Positions 33,591 to 45,870 of a stretch of DNA of 64,000 bases are shown here, piece after piece; position 1 is the stretch's first letter, and the number at the start of each line of letters is the position of its first letter. The notes under the pieces were generated by a model. It was not told the DNA's origin. It made no database searches and saw only the letters and a program-made list of their open reading frames with translations. The stretch spans positions 229,391,621-229,455,620 of the forward strand of contig NC_073693.1 of NCBI RefSeq assembly GCF_029784155.1. The letters run 5' to 3'. Made by a program: the position numbers and the translations under genes. Source of the stretch: Uranotaenia lowii. Taxonomy: Eukaryota > Arthropoda > Insecta > Diptera > Culicidae.

Positions 33591-34367
33591 ATTTGATCAC
33601 CCAGGTGGTAAATGATTTTTACGGATTGTGTTCCAAGGCACGACGATCCACCGCGTCGCCCCAGCATGCTACTCTGGGTCCATGGGTGCAATTGGACGAC
33701 TCATGATACTAAGTACTTCTACGCCATAAAGTCCACCTGGGGCCTCTGGCCATAATTCCCATCCGGACTTGCATCGAAGGATGTACCCGAGGTGGGAGAC
33801 CAAGTCCACGCTTAAGCGCTCATCGACTTACTCAGTTTCAAGTCCAAACTCCAGTATATATACTCTGCCTCTCGTTACGATTCAAGACTAAGGACCTCTC
33901 CTCTGACGACTCGGATCCGGCCTTTACTCGTAACTCGAGGCTCGCTTGGTTTGAAACGACTATCGTGCACTCCGCCTCTGTTCGAGACCACTGCAAGAGA
34001 CCAATGACCTCCCCTCTAACGACTCGAGATCTTGGCTTCGCTTTGTTTGGCTGAAGGCCCTCTCCTCTTTGCCCGTACGTGTGCCGAATTGAGGGCAGCT
34101 TATCCTGGACACGCGCCTGTCATAGCACCATCCGGGGCTTTACGAAACTACTCGGATGATTCCCGGCGAAGAAGGTATAGTCTTATCTCCGCAGCTTCCG
34201 TCGTAGGGAGCGCGTTCTAATAAGATACTCCGTGGCGGTGAAGGTATCAAACATAAAGTTCGCGACGTACCTAAAAGCTCGGCATACGCAGAAGGCAGAG
34301 TCTTATCTTTTTATATTTTACTGCCAGGTTCGGGCGCACACTACTCAGATGCTCCCCGAAGAAGGAG

Positions 34368-34970
34368 TCACCCTACACGGGTCTCGGACTGGTACTGTCT
34401 CCAAATCCTCTGCAGGGCAGTCATGATCCGGGTGAACCCATCACTGACCACGCGCCAAGTATTGGCATCCTCACACATCCTTCGCACGATATTGTCTGCT
34501 TTCGTGTCTGGTCTGCAGGCGGCAAGCACGTGAGTGCGTACCCCTTCGAACCTTGGACAGTTGAACTTTGTGTGCTCTGGTGTCTCAACTGTGTCACCGC
34601 AAGTTGGGCAGAATGGCAAGGCCACGTGTCCAAACCGATGGTGGTTCTGCATGAAGCATCCGTGACCAGTCAAGAACTGTGTCATGCAGAAATCCACCTC
34701 TCCATGTCTCCGATCCATCCAAAATCCGACATAAGGGATCAAGCGATGGGTCCACCGGCCACGTTCGGAGCTATCCCATTGGTGCTGCCAGTTGGACAGC
34801 GAGGCCTCTCTGGCATGTTTCTGCACATCGGGCATGTGCTTATGCTCGTAGCAGAAGATATCTTCCTCTAGCAAGACCGAGATGGGTATGACCCCCGCCA
34901 CAACATGAGCAGCTACCGAGGACACCGTCCGGTAAGCGATTATAACTCGCAGGTTCATCAGCCGCTGCAC
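34368..34970 (-). pseudogene. R1-like ORF2 C-terminus with zinc knuckle
   Basis: A 200-codon open segment starting with the typical SVQRLMNLRVIIAYRTVS region and ending in the R1-type C-terminal motif: LTGHGCF, FGHVALPFCPTCGD, then ETPEHTKFNCPRF, a C-x2-C...H...C arrangement thought to bind nucleic acid. It was contiguous with the RT before the MITE inserted. Confidence 0.8.
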
Positions 34971-34997
34971 GCTGCGGAGTTTTTGAGATTACACTGC

Positions 34998-35464
34998 ACA
35001 GTGGTCCAGATCAAACATTTAGCGAGACAAAATTAATAACACAAAATCGGTACGTTTTAGACAAATCATTTGTTCTACAAAGTTACTTCATATAACATGC
35101 GCTTTCTTTTTAAAAGGTGAATTATTAGGACGTGTCAATACTGTGGAAATTTGAGATACTAATGTCTTTCGGTGAATAGATAGAGTATAGAAATGTTCTA
35201 GAAAGCTATAGATTGTGTCTTTTGAAGAAACTTTGCTGAACATACTAAAGTCGTGAAATAAAACGGTATAACTCTATGATTCTATTCACCGAAAGACATT
35301 AGTATCTCAAATTTCTACAGTATTGACACGTCCTAATAATTCACCTTTTAGAAAGAAAGCGCTTGTTATATGAAGTAACTTTGTAGAACAAATGATTTGT
35401 CTTAAACGTACCGAATTTGTGTTATTAATTTTGTCTCGCTAAATGTTTGATCTAAACCACTGTG
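34998..35464. mobile_element. 467-bp MITE with ~190-bp inverted termini inside the R1-like element
   Basis: CACTG at 34993-34997 and 35465-35469 flank inverted ends CACAGTGG that continue with few mismatches for about 190 bp (gatcaaacatttagcgagac through ctttcggtgaatag). It is non-coding, with the potential for a long hairpin. The 5-bp duplication is tentative because CACTGCACAGTG is itself near-palindromic. Confidence 0.85.
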
Positions 35465-35810
35465 CACTGCCTGCTCAAGGCTGCATCTCCATACCGCAAA
35501 ATGGACGAGGTCACACTCGCCAGGACCCTCCTTCTGCTGCAGCGGATCGCCAAGTAGTTCGACATGGCCCGTTAGAGGGCTGCTGTCGCCATTGCCGCTC
35601 TTTTACATGCGTAGTCGAGGTGGGCCGTAAAGCTCAGCCGGTCGTCGATCATCACTCGATTGCGCACGGTCCAGCTGCAATCGTTCCAGATTGTGCTTTA
35701 ATCAGGTTGGTGATCAGCACCATCTCGGTCTTGGGGTGAACCACACGCAAGCTCTTGGAGCGCATCCAACTTTCTACCTTCTCAATAATTAGTAGCTGAA
35801 CCTCTTCGGT

Positions 35811-36350
35811 TTATGGCCCCGATGCCAGGAGAACTACGTCGTCGGCGAATCCCACAAGTTTCACTACCGTGGGGAGGCGTAGTCTCAGCAGTTCATCGTA
35901 AACGATGTTCCACAATACCGAGCCGAGTATCGATCCTTGTGAAACTGTTTTCAATCCCTCACTGGTCATATACTGTAGTTGGCTATTACGGAAGTAACAC
36001 TCCACAATTCTACAGATATATGCCGGAATCCTCATACGAATGAGCGACGACGCAATGGCTGCCCAACTGACGCTGTTGAAGGCGTTCTTCACGTCAAGGG
36101 TGACCACTGCGCAGAACCGGTCTGCTCTTCTCTTCTTCACTCTGGCTTGGTCTGCCTCTTCGATGACACGTCGAATGGCATCCTCCGTACTGCGACCTTT
36201 CCGAAAACCAAACTGTTTATCGGATAGACCGTTTGCACCTTCTGTGAAGAGCTGTATCCTGCTCTGGACCACCTTCTCTAGCACCATTCCAGCAGTATCC
36301 AGGAGATATATCTGGCAATAAGCCGATGGATCACCTAGTGACCCTCTCAT
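35811..36350 (-). pseudogene. R1-like reverse transcriptase fragment
   Basis: A 179-codon open stretch with the RT core in order: DTAGMVLEKV, FGFRKGRSTEDAI, VVTLDVKNAFNSV (first catalytic Asp), QGSILGSVLWN, and FADDVVLLA (catalytic pair). The usual Pro-Gln of the PQGS motif is altered to SQGS. A stop follows the motif, and RT continues in other phases to about 35470 (TEMVLI, SFTAHLDYACKRA, TSSILRYG). Confidence 0.85.
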
Positions 36351-36449
36351 CCAAGTATTGTTGCATTGATGACCGAAACGTTTCGGGATGTTCCATGAGC
36401 GCGGCCTTCACTGCGACGTAAGGGATGCCATCAGGACCCGGAGCTTTGT

Positions 36450-36650
36450 TCAGCTGGAGGGACCCCCGCTCCACGTCTTGACCATGACAATCCTGTAAGC
36501 GTCACCCCAGGGGTTGTCATTGGCGTCCTCGCAGAGTTGCCTGAAACGTGCCGTTTTGCTCGCCTTGATTGCCCTGCAGAGGGCAGACGTCGCACTTGTG
36601 TAGGGCACTCTTCGCTCCGCTCTCACTGACGGGGACCTCGCTCTCTGCAT
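36450..36650 (-). pseudogene. R1-like linker between endonuclease and RT
   Basis: Carries the R1-type segment IKASKTARFRQLCEDAN followed by NPWGDAYRIVM, which normally precedes the RT domain. It is out of frame with its neighbours. Confidence 0.7.
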
Positions 36651-37191
36651 ACATCGCCCAGCCCGTAGGCAGCTTGTACGAAGGAAGTCACAGGCGGAGT
36701 CACAGGCGCGTGCGAGTACCCTCGTCAGGTTTTCCGCGGACAGGTTTCCGATCCCAATTTATCACTTCGACAAGACGTTCCGGTGGAATTGTGTTGTCTT
36801 CCAGAGGCGTTCTTCTGTTGTCGTATCTCTTCTATCTGTTCGCGTACTTGTGCCCACACGATAACGAATCGCAAAGTGATCGCTATCGGTGAACGCATCG
36901 CTTACCCTCCAGTCGCTCGTCCAGCCCGGACTACTGAAGGTGATGTCAATGATGGACTCGCTCCCATTCCTGTGGTAGGTGTTTGTATCGCCTACATTCC
37001 CCAGATCTACGTTCAGCCTTGCCAGCGCTTCCAGTAGAAGCTGTCCCTTGGGGTTTGTAAGGCGACTACCCCATTATACGGTCTACCCGTTAAAGTCCCC
37101 GCCCACGGGGCTCCTGTCCGTAAGACCTTCATCGATTTTGTCCATCATGACACAAAACCTCTCCCGAGACCACCTTGGGGGGGAGAGGGGC

Positions 37192-37491
37192 TCAGCAGCT
37201 ACAGACTGAGATCCCGTTGACCATGGCTAACACGAAGCCTTCCTCTCCAGCCGGCACCACCTCTTGTATGGGGTATCTTCCTGTTACCCATATCGCGGTC
37301 AGTTTGGCTTTATCGATTTCCCAATTACTGCCATTTGAGGTCCTGCGATACGCGTCTGTCACTAATGCCACGTGCAACTTTTCCTTAAATGTCATCTGCC
37401 GCAACAGCTGGTGTGCTGAGTGACAGTGGTTGAGGATGAGCTGAATCGCTTCTATCGAAGGTGCAGCCGTCGCCTTTTGAAAGGCGGGCAC
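37192..37491 (-). pseudogene. R1-like endonuclease, N-terminal fragment
   Basis: The fragment contains LILNHCHSAHQLL (first endonuclease motif with Asn), VALVTDAYR (in the position of the catalytic Glu motif, here Asp) and a segment ending FVLAMVNGISVCSC, after which a stop intervenes. A GGDFNG motif follows further down at about 37095-37110 in another frame, so the domain is broken by indels. Confidence 0.75.
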
Positions 37492-37495
37492 CTAT

Positions 37496-38525
37496 GATTG
37501 CCAGCCTTGTGTCCAAGAATTCTCTCTTGATATCAATCCCTTGATTTAAATCCTCTGTTTACATGCTATGAGGTTTGCCCATTCGAATTACGGTCGTTCA
37601 AAATAGAACTTTTCTACTATAAAAAAATCTAAGTACACACTGTATATCACCGGAGTAACCACAATTTTGCCCTATCTATTAGTAAGTGATCCTCATATGC
37701 AGCACTTATCTTGTTTTTACACTCTGCCGGAATTCTCATCTCTCCGAAAAACCTCGAACAGCCAGCCAAAGCCAACAAAACAAACCGAGATAACTCCAGA
37801 ATCCATTTTTGCGAACAATTGCCAACCTAGGGGCTGCACCAGTTTCCGTTTGTCGGTTTTTCAACCCTCACGCGGAAAAGGGCGCTGAAATAATAGGACC
37901 CATTTTACACTCTTAGAAACCGAATAGAAAATACACGTTTCATATATTTTGTTTCACTTCCGGCAAATGTGGGCTAAGCTCTCTGATGGCGGATGGATGT
38001 TGGAGCTTTTTCCCAGCTGTGGGCAGCAAATAGGAAAGGATGAAATCCTTGAGCAAAAATAGCCACCACCTTCTCGTTGGACCGCTTCCATGACAGGACC
38101 ATTTGTTCATGGTTGGAAAAATTTTCCATGTTTTCAGTTCGTTTTCATCTTTTGCGCTTTCCTCCTGTGAGGACTGTGCTATCAAAATACCGAGGTTCAA
38201 TTGTTCAACAATGAAGACGCCCAGCTGTGGTTAACTGGAACAAAAACTGGGAAGTTAAAATTTGTGCTTTGTCGGTCGCTGAAAAGAGCTATGATTGACA
38301 GAAGGTGGAACATGTATCACGTTTTGCTAACTGAGTTTTTTTTAAATTTTTTTAACTGCAACTTCTCAACGCATCGAACTTATGTTTTCTGCTTCCTTAC
38401 TATTGTTTTATAGGTTCTTTTTATACATTTTTAATACTCGTACTTTATGTACTTTTTCAAATTTTGATTCTATCGTTTCTAGTTTTTGTAATTTTTGGTT
38501 ACTTTTTTACCTTTTTTCCATTTTG
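37496..38525. other. No recognisable gene
   Basis: Ordinary sequence with only short ORFs. There is no R1 ORF1, so the retrotransposon appears truncated at about 37495. Confidence 0.4.
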
Positions 38526-38529
38526 TAAA

Positions 38530-39615
38530 TTGTGCCTTTTGTACTTTTTCTACTTTTTCTACTTTTTGTACTTTTTGAATTTTTGTACTTTTTGAACTTT
38601 TTGTACTTTTTGTACTTTTTGTACTTTTTGTACTTTTTGTACTTTTTGTAGTTTTTGTTCTTTTTGTACTTTTTGCACTTTTTGTACTTTTTGTACTTTT
38701 TGTACTTTTTGTGCTTTTTGTACTTTTTGTACTTTTTGTGCTTTTTGTACTTTTTGTACTTTTTGTACTTTTTGTACTTTTTGTACTTTTTGTACTTTTT
38801 GTACTTTTTGTACTTTTTGTACTTTTTGTACTTTTTGTACTTTTTGTACTTTTCGTACTTTTTGTTCTTTTTGTACTTTTTGTACTGTTTGTACTTTTTG
38901 TACTTTTTGTCCTTTTTGTACTTTTTGTACTTTTTGTACTTTTTGTACTTTTTGTACTTTTTGTACTTTTTGTACTTTTTGTACTTTTTGTACTTTTTGT
39001 ACTTTTTGTACTTTTTGTACTTTTTGTACTTTTTGTACTTTTTGTACTTTTTGTACTTTTTGTACTTTTTGTACTTTTTGTACTTTTTGTACTTTTTGTA
39101 CTTTTTGTACTTTTTGTACTTTTTGTCCTTTTTTTTACTTTTTGTACTTTTTGTACTTTTTGTACTTTTTGTAATTTTTGTTCTTTTTGTACTTTTTGTA
39201 CTTTTTGTACTTTTTGTACTTTTTGTACTTTTTGTACTTTTTGTACTTTTTGTACTTTTTGTACTTTTTGTACTTTTTGTACTTTTTGTACTTTTTGTAC
39301 TTTTTGTACTTTTTGTACTTTTTGTACTTTTTGTACTTTTTGTACTTTTTGTACTTTTTGTACTTTTTGTACTTTTTGTACTTTTTGTACTTTTTGTACT
39401 TTTTGTACTTTTTGTACTTTTTGTACTTTTTGTACTTTTTGTACTTTTTGTACTTTTTGTACTTTTTGTACTTTTTGTACTTTTTGTACTTTTTGTACTT
39501 TTTGTACTTTTTGTACTTTTTGTACTTTTTGTACTTTTTGTACTTTTTGTACTTTTTGTACTTTTTGTTCTTTTTGTATTTTTTGTACTTCTGGTACTTT
39601 TTGTACTTTTTTCTT
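38530..39615. repeat. 9-bp minisatellite (TACTTTTTG)n, about 120 copies
   Basis: Almost perfect 9-bp periodicity with point variants. Because the unit is a multiple of three, all stop-free frames stay open for hundreds of codons (KVQ on the minus strand, YFL/VLF/TFC on the plus strand). A unit with extra T at about 39130 shifts the phase and moves the open frame. There is no independent coding evidence. The array is strongly strand-asymmetric (pyrimidine- and G-rich on +). Confidence 0.97.
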
Positions 39616-39912
39616 TTTAAGTTCTTTTCGCACTTTCATACTTTGTTGTGTTTTTTGTTGTTGTTCTTTGTAATTTTTTTCTTTTTTCTACTTTTTTCTC
39701 TTTATGGTTTTTCAACCTTTTGTTCTTTTAATCTTTTCAAAGGTTTTTTGTTCAAAAGCAACAGCATTTTTGTGATATCCTTATTTACTGAAACAAAACG
39801 TCTGGTTTTGAAATTCCTTGGACCGTTATCCTGCACCATCTGTAAGAATGACGGACTCAAAATTGCCTACAGCAAAACCCTCTTTCATCAGCAACACCCG
39901 TAAAGCATCAGG

Positions 39913-40128
39913 TTATGCGAAACCTTTTTCCGCTTCATCAACCTGGAAGCTGGACGGCCGACCGACCAGAAACTGACAGGCCCAGACCATATCGGGCTGG
40001 CAGGTGTGAAATTCGTTTTGGTTCAACTTTTCCCAGACCATGCTGCAGCATTTTGCCGAAATGTATTCAGATGGAAGTTTTCCTGATGGCGCGCCGCCTG
40101 TGATTTCGATCTCGCTTAGCTCATCCAT
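39913..40128 (-). CDS. Possible 71-aa ORF or exon, unrecognised
   Basis: ATG to stop on the minus strand, in a pocket less AT-rich than its surroundings. The predicted peptide is complex and acidic at both ends, with a WEKLNQNEFHTCQPDMVWAC core, three tryptophan/cysteine clusters and no repeats. No family is recognised, and ORFs on the plus strand overlap it, so it may be chance or a fragment. Confidence 0.2.
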   Translation of the reverse strand: MDELSEIEITGGAPSGKLPSEYISAKCCSMVWEKLNQNEFHTCQPDMVWACQFLVGRPSSFQVDEAEKGFA

Positions 40129-40239
40129 TCATATCGGTAGATTTCAGCTCGATGATTGGATGAAAATGGATCGATGGTTCAGTCCAATTTTGTGCATCAG
40201 TAATTTGAATCAAATTCGCTTTGACATTCGGAATTGAAT

Positions 40240-43200
40240 GATGCTTTATTTCGGGGAGTTAAATGATACGTATAGGAGAAAATTGATCAAGTTTTGGAAA
40301 GTATTGTGTATCTATGCTATATTTCACTTGGTTTTCATTATAAATTCATAAATTTAATCAAGTTTTGTGTTGAAATTAACATTGTTGAAATAATTAGGGA
40401 ATCGTCTGTCCTCTAGAAACTCGTTTAGCTGAAAAATTCCTTTTATGAATTCAAAGGTTGGCTTCAAAATGGTTAAGTGACTCAGTTCAACGGGAAAGAA
40501 AAATCTTATCCAATTTTGAGAACAAATCTTCTTATTTTCCCATACAAACTTAAATGTTAAGATTTATGCATCTATCAGAAAAGGGGACATAATTCGAACA
40601 TACGGAAAAATTGTGCCTTAAAAATTGTCTAGCCACTAGCACCTTACCACCTAAATCTAGAAAATTTCACTAGTTTTGGAAGAAGAACCAAGTTTTGATA
40701 ATTGCGAAAACGCTTTTTCCTTCACATTTCATACAGAGCTCATGAAAATATTCACACATCTGGGATGTGCATGAGTTATCATTTCTATATCTCTAAGAAT
40801 TGAATGGATTTTGCCATGAAACTTTCGTTGAGTTACTTAAATAATTGATTTTTAATTGTTTGACAATTTTTCTACGATACATTCCTAAAGTTTTAGCTAA
40901 GTAATGAAAAGCCATCTTTAAAACTAAAAAAAATAGTCACAACTTTGTCCTCATATGCCTGAAATCGTCACGAACAAACAGATATGAATTTGGTATTTTC
41001 TTCAATTTTAAAGCATCTTCTAATTTTTATAGCATGAAAAATTTCGGAAATTATTTGATCTAGTAAATAAAGTTACAATATATTTGATTCAAATGTTGAA
41101 CAGTCAGTGTTTCAATTAGGCCAGAACAAATTTCAAATCCTTCTTTTGTCACTCGGAATGGGATCATCGCAAGTGGGTGGATATTAAAAAAAGCACTGCA
41201 ATTTGGGTTGAGCTAACCACCAAAAAATTGTTTGTTTATATTTTCAAGCACCCAACCGATGTTTGTTCAATAATATTCGGTACAAACATTTCTTTACGAA
41301 ATGGGTATAGCAAGATTGAACTTGTAATTTGTATAATTTTAATAAAATACAGATAATGCAGACCGTCACTCTTCCACAAATCATTAAGCAAGATTTATTG
41401 AAAAACAGTTATGATATTACTGTAGAGTTTTATTTATTTTTCATCCAATTTGTCTCCCAATCAAAAAGAGGGAAGAAATCATCCAAGTCAAATTTTCGAT
41501 TTCAACAAATATTCTTGTTTTGCAGATTGTGGCTCAAAGAGTCCAATATTGTTAATAATAATATGAACAGAGATGGCAAATGCTTCAACTTGTGTTCATT
41601 ATCTGGTACTTGTTTAATAACTAGTGCTTTAACCCTAATAAGATTTCTTTTGTAATATTCAGAAATGTCTCTCATATTTTATTAATCAACCGAGCTTGGG
41701 CCTTTAATAAATTGAAACATAATAGGCCTTCAAGTGTTAAGCTATTTTCGCCTTTTTATACACAAGGGAGCAGCACTCGGTTTTGTACTGATTTTCAAAA
41801 GTTTTAGGATTGTCAACTCGAATTTTTTAACATACATATATTATAATATCACCCCTAGTTTATGGCGTTTGGAACTTTCAAAATTTATAAGTTTCGGCAA
41901 TGTCAACCTTAATTCGCTCTTGAGTGTCAATATGACATTAATGAAAGTCAGGGGCACCCAAATAAAAAAAAATCTTCTGAGACCCTCAGGAATTAATAAT
42001 ATCTTAAACTTTGCATCACTACCTTTTTAAATGGACGCACCTTGAAAGCCCAGACTAATAAAACTTCATAATCAGACCTTGAGGGTCTATTTGACACTCC
42101 TCGCTCAATATCGCTTTATCTCTCTTGTTTCTTGTTACATTTTTTCAATGGCTTGTGCGCAACATTCCAAACAAACAATGCTATAATCAAATAAATTCCA
42201 CAATTTCTAGAAAAACCATTGTTGAAATAACGTGTTTCTATTTTTGACATTACTGGTGCAAGGTTTTAGTATTTAAAACTAATTTTTTTTTAATCAAATT
42301 TAACAACATTGTTGAAAATGCTAAAAGTTTTGACTTTATCTTTAAAAAACAACTAACATTTATTTTAGTTTTTTTTTAATCTGCAAAATTCTGAAAAAAA
42401 GTTAAACATAAAAAAACTTCTTAATTTTTTTTCCTCAGAAGTCAAAATAACTCGCGGTGTTCGGGAAAGTTGATCGTTGGTTTAAATCTTTATTTAAATT
42501 TTTTTGTTATACTTTTCAGTTTGGACAAAAACTTGCACTAGCTATAATGAATTTTTACCTATTCTCAAGGCCAAATTAAGGAGTGAGGTATTAGGGGCAA
42601 TTGCTCAAGGCCCCTCGGCTTAGAGGTGCACCCGAGGGAAAAAAGTTTTGAAAATTACTTTCATCATACTTCTTCAATTTCTATAAATCTATTAACAGAA
42701 ATCAAAACTAGAAAATCGGTACAATTTTTTCTTACATTAGTTAATAAGCAGTGAAGGAGTTGTCCGACATATTGCGGGCTGAGAATAGAAAAATCTTGGT
42801 TATGAATTTCAAAATTTTCAATCCAATTCCTGGACAAAAATAATGTAAAACAAATTCGAAAAAAACCAAGAAAAATTTTAGGGAAAACACTTCCTTTTTA
42901 ATTTTTTTTTATTCGAAACATGTCAGTCGGGATTTTCTGCACAGAACAGGTTAAATCAAAAAAAAACATCTGTTATTTCTTCAGTTACTGAAGTTCAGTT
43001 TCATGATTTTTCTGAATCTCATTTTTTTTCTATGATAACTGATTCTGTGTTATAAACATTTAAGAAATCTCTATACTGATTTTTTTTTTCAATCGATCAC
43101 TTTTGCATTTTTTTTATCGCATTGGTTTTAAGAGCATCGATTGAAACTTTTGTCACATTTAGAATAACAATTTAATAACAATTTTTTAGCTGAATCTCTT

Positions 43201-44729
43201 AAACCGTCAACTGAGGCAACATGCAACACTTTTCAACTTCAATGGCTTCCAAAAAACATATGTCAACAGATAATCATACCTTTTTTGCATCAAAAGTTTT
43301 GAGGTTAATAGTACATCAAATTGACGAAGTCAAAAAAGTTATTGGTTCCTTTCAGTTATTTATAATTTTCTTAAAACATATGTTTTTCACTATATTTAGA
43401 AAAAGGCGTAACATGCAACAAAATTTGTTTTAAGTGAAAAATGTTATGAAAATGTATGAAAATTTGTAGTTTTTAATAAAATTATTATGCCATGAAAGTC
43501 ATCACGCATTCAACCGACAATTGCAGTTATTTTTGGTTCTCTTAAAATTCATTTTAACATTTTTTTTTCTGAACATAAGGATGCTGTATACATTTAGGGG
43601 TAAAAACTACTACAAAAAATTCTACTACATAGAAACACAAAATTAAACGTAGCTTTGGAAGCAATTAATTGAGTCCTGAATTAGCCCAACGTGTATTGAT
43701 TTGTACGGAAAGTGAAAGTTTTCATTCACCAGAGTTGTACTAAAAGTTTAAATAACAGAATCTTATGATTTTTGAAATATTTTTAGGTTTTTGCAATCAT
43801 GAGAACAAAACCCAAACCTAACTTGTTCCCCAGTAATGATATTAGAAGTCATACAAATAAAAGTATAAATAATTTTTTTTGATTTTGATTGATTGCATTG
43901 CCAATAAGTTTGTTGAATTATATAACCATCGCAAAAAAAATGTCATGAAATAATTAAATGCTCCAGCAAGAAAAGCCTGCAATTTAACAATACCATTCAA
44001 TGGATTCCGATTTTTTTTTTGAATAAAATATTAATAATAGGTAAAATAAATGTCTAATCAAAGATTAACTTCATTTCAAGCTTATTTGAATTTCCTATAT
44101 GATTTCATATGCGAAAATTTCTCCTTCCATACATATTGCCATAAAAAATTGAACAAGTTCATTGATTACATGCGACTGGAAAAAACTCGAATTGTCTTTC
44201 AATCTGACATGATTTTGTTTACTAAACAAGTGGATATTTACGTTTAAATTTCAATATGAGTGGTTTCTGTGCTCTAATTAACTGTTTTCCACTCAGAATT
44301 TTCATACTTGGTGCACTCCATGTTGATTTTCAGTAATTCAACCATATTCAAAGACACTTCATATTTCCATAAATAAAAGTCACTTAAACTACCTTTGCTT
44401 CGAAAAATTACTTTTTTTATCAAATTTATTTTAAAATTCCCTATCTCGACCATTCACTGAACATTTTATGCAAAGAATCTAAAGATTTTTCTATAAGAAC
44501 CCTGTTTCTCAAATTTCGAGTCGACAAATTCTTAAGAACTGTATTTCATGTCAACATCGAACCCCTTGCTTTAAAAAAAAAAATATTGTAAAAATATTGA
44601 ACAGTAGGAATACTTCAACCCGAAATTCCAAAAAAATTAAAGTTGAGGGTTGGAAGGTTATTATTCAGAAAAAAAAACTGGCATAGCTTCGTGAAACTTT
44701 AAGTGTTTTCCTTTATTAGCTGTGGCAAC
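40240..44729. other. No recognisable gene; AT-rich DNA
   Basis: About 4.5 kb with many A/T homopolymers and only short ORFs (108 codons or less) of biased composition. I found no paired termini, tRNA-like boxes or tandem arrays. Confidence 0.4.
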
Positions 44730-44734
44730 CAGGG

Positions 44735-45870
44735 TGATACGGTCAAAATTTGGTCAATATCAACTTGACGTATTTCTTCCAATTTTCCATTTAAAAACCT
44801 GAACTCCCCTTATTTTAAAGGTGTGTGTGTGTGTAGAATGTTGCTCCTATTTTTATTTTGGAATTCACTATTCAGTTGTTAAAATGCCGTCCAAAGAAGA
44901 AGAGCAGCGTATCAAAATTTTGCTCGCAATCGCTAAAAGTTGCCAAATCAACAGTTGCAAATGTAAATAAAGTGTTTGGCGAACGTTTGTCGACAGCCAG
45001 GAAGTCTGGATCGGGGAGAAATCGAAAACCGGAAGCCGCTGAGACGACAAAGAGAGATGCCAGTAGTTTCAAGCGAAACTCTAACCTCTCTCTCCGAGAT
45101 GCCGCAAATAAGCTGGGTGTATCATTTTCAACCGTGCATCGAGCCAAAAAACGAGCCGGACTATCGACTAACAAGAAGGTAGTGACTCCAAATCGTGATG
45201 ATAAACAAAATACGACAGCCAAAGCGCGATCCCGGGGGCTGTACACGACGATGCTGACGAAGATTGACTGCGTGGTAATGGACGACGAAACCTACGTCGA
45301 AGCCGACTACAAGCAGCTTCCGGGACAGGAGTTTGATACGGCAAAAGGAAGGGGAAAGGTAGCAGATATTTTCAAGCACATGAAACTGTCAAAGTTCGCT
45401 AAGAAATATCTGATTTGGCAAGCCATCTGTACCTGTGGCTTGAAAAGCAGCATTTGCATAGCTTCCGGGATTGTCAACCAAGAAATTTACGTGAAAGAGT
45501 GTTTGAATAAACGTCTGCTGCCTTTCCTAAAGAAACACGGTTGTTCCGTACCGTTTTGGCCGGATTTGGCATCTTGCCATTACGGTAAAAAGGCCATGGA
45601 GTGGTACGCCGCTAACAACGTGCAGGTGGTTTCCAAGGAAAAGAACCCTCCCAACACGCCAGAGCTCCACCCAATTGAGAAATACTGGGCTATTGTCAAG
45701 CGGAACCTAAAGAAGACCAAAAAACCTGCTAAGGACGAGCAGCAGTTCAAGGCAAACTGGCTTTCTGCGGCGAAGAAGGTGGAAAAGGTGGCTGTACAAA
45801 ATCTGATGGCAAGGGTTAAGCGTAAGGCCCGGCAAAACTTGTTATTTAATTTTTAATTTACATTTCTTGT
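44735..45870 (+). mobile_element. DD37E mariner-like element, 3' end not found
   Basis: A plausible left terminus is cagggtgatacggtcaaaat at about 44729-44748, preceding a short leader with a GT microsatellite and the transposase. I could not find its inverted partner downstream of 45860, so the copy is probably truncated on the right and dead. Confidence 0.5.
44858..45856 (+). pseudogene. Tc1/mariner-type transposase, DD37E family, N-terminus frameshifted
   Basis: A 332-codon open frame. The likely original start is the ATG at 44884 in another phase. It encodes MPSKEEEQRIKILLA and then loses phase near 44930-44945, where the long frame takes over at VAKSTVANVNKVFG (HTH). A second HTH (LSLRDAANKLGVSFSTVHRAKK) follows. 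The catalytic triad is MDDET (about 45280-45288), WPDLASCHY (about 45570) and HPIEKYW (about 45680), with 37 residues between the second Asp and the Glu. DD37E transposases are known chiefly from mosquitoes. The shift suggests loss of the first HTH and inactivity. Confidence 0.85.

Larger units (their letters stand above)
33600..37495 (-). mobile_element. Decayed R1-clade-like non-LTR retrotransposon
   Basis: Reading the minus strand from 37491 down, the order is endonuclease, linker, RT, C-terminal zinc knuckle and 3' UTR, with several frame breaks and one MITE insertion. ORF1 and the 5' end are absent upstream of 37495. The 3' region (33600-34367) is more GC-rich than its surroundings and contains two diverged repeats of about 110 bp (cgactcg, cctctcctct). 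Confidence 0.85.

Noticed and set aside
38479..39903. Long ORFs of 240-386 codons (KVQ, YFL, VLF repeats)
   Set aside because: They are translations of a 9-bp tandem repeat that is open in several frames on both strands, with no independent coding evidence.
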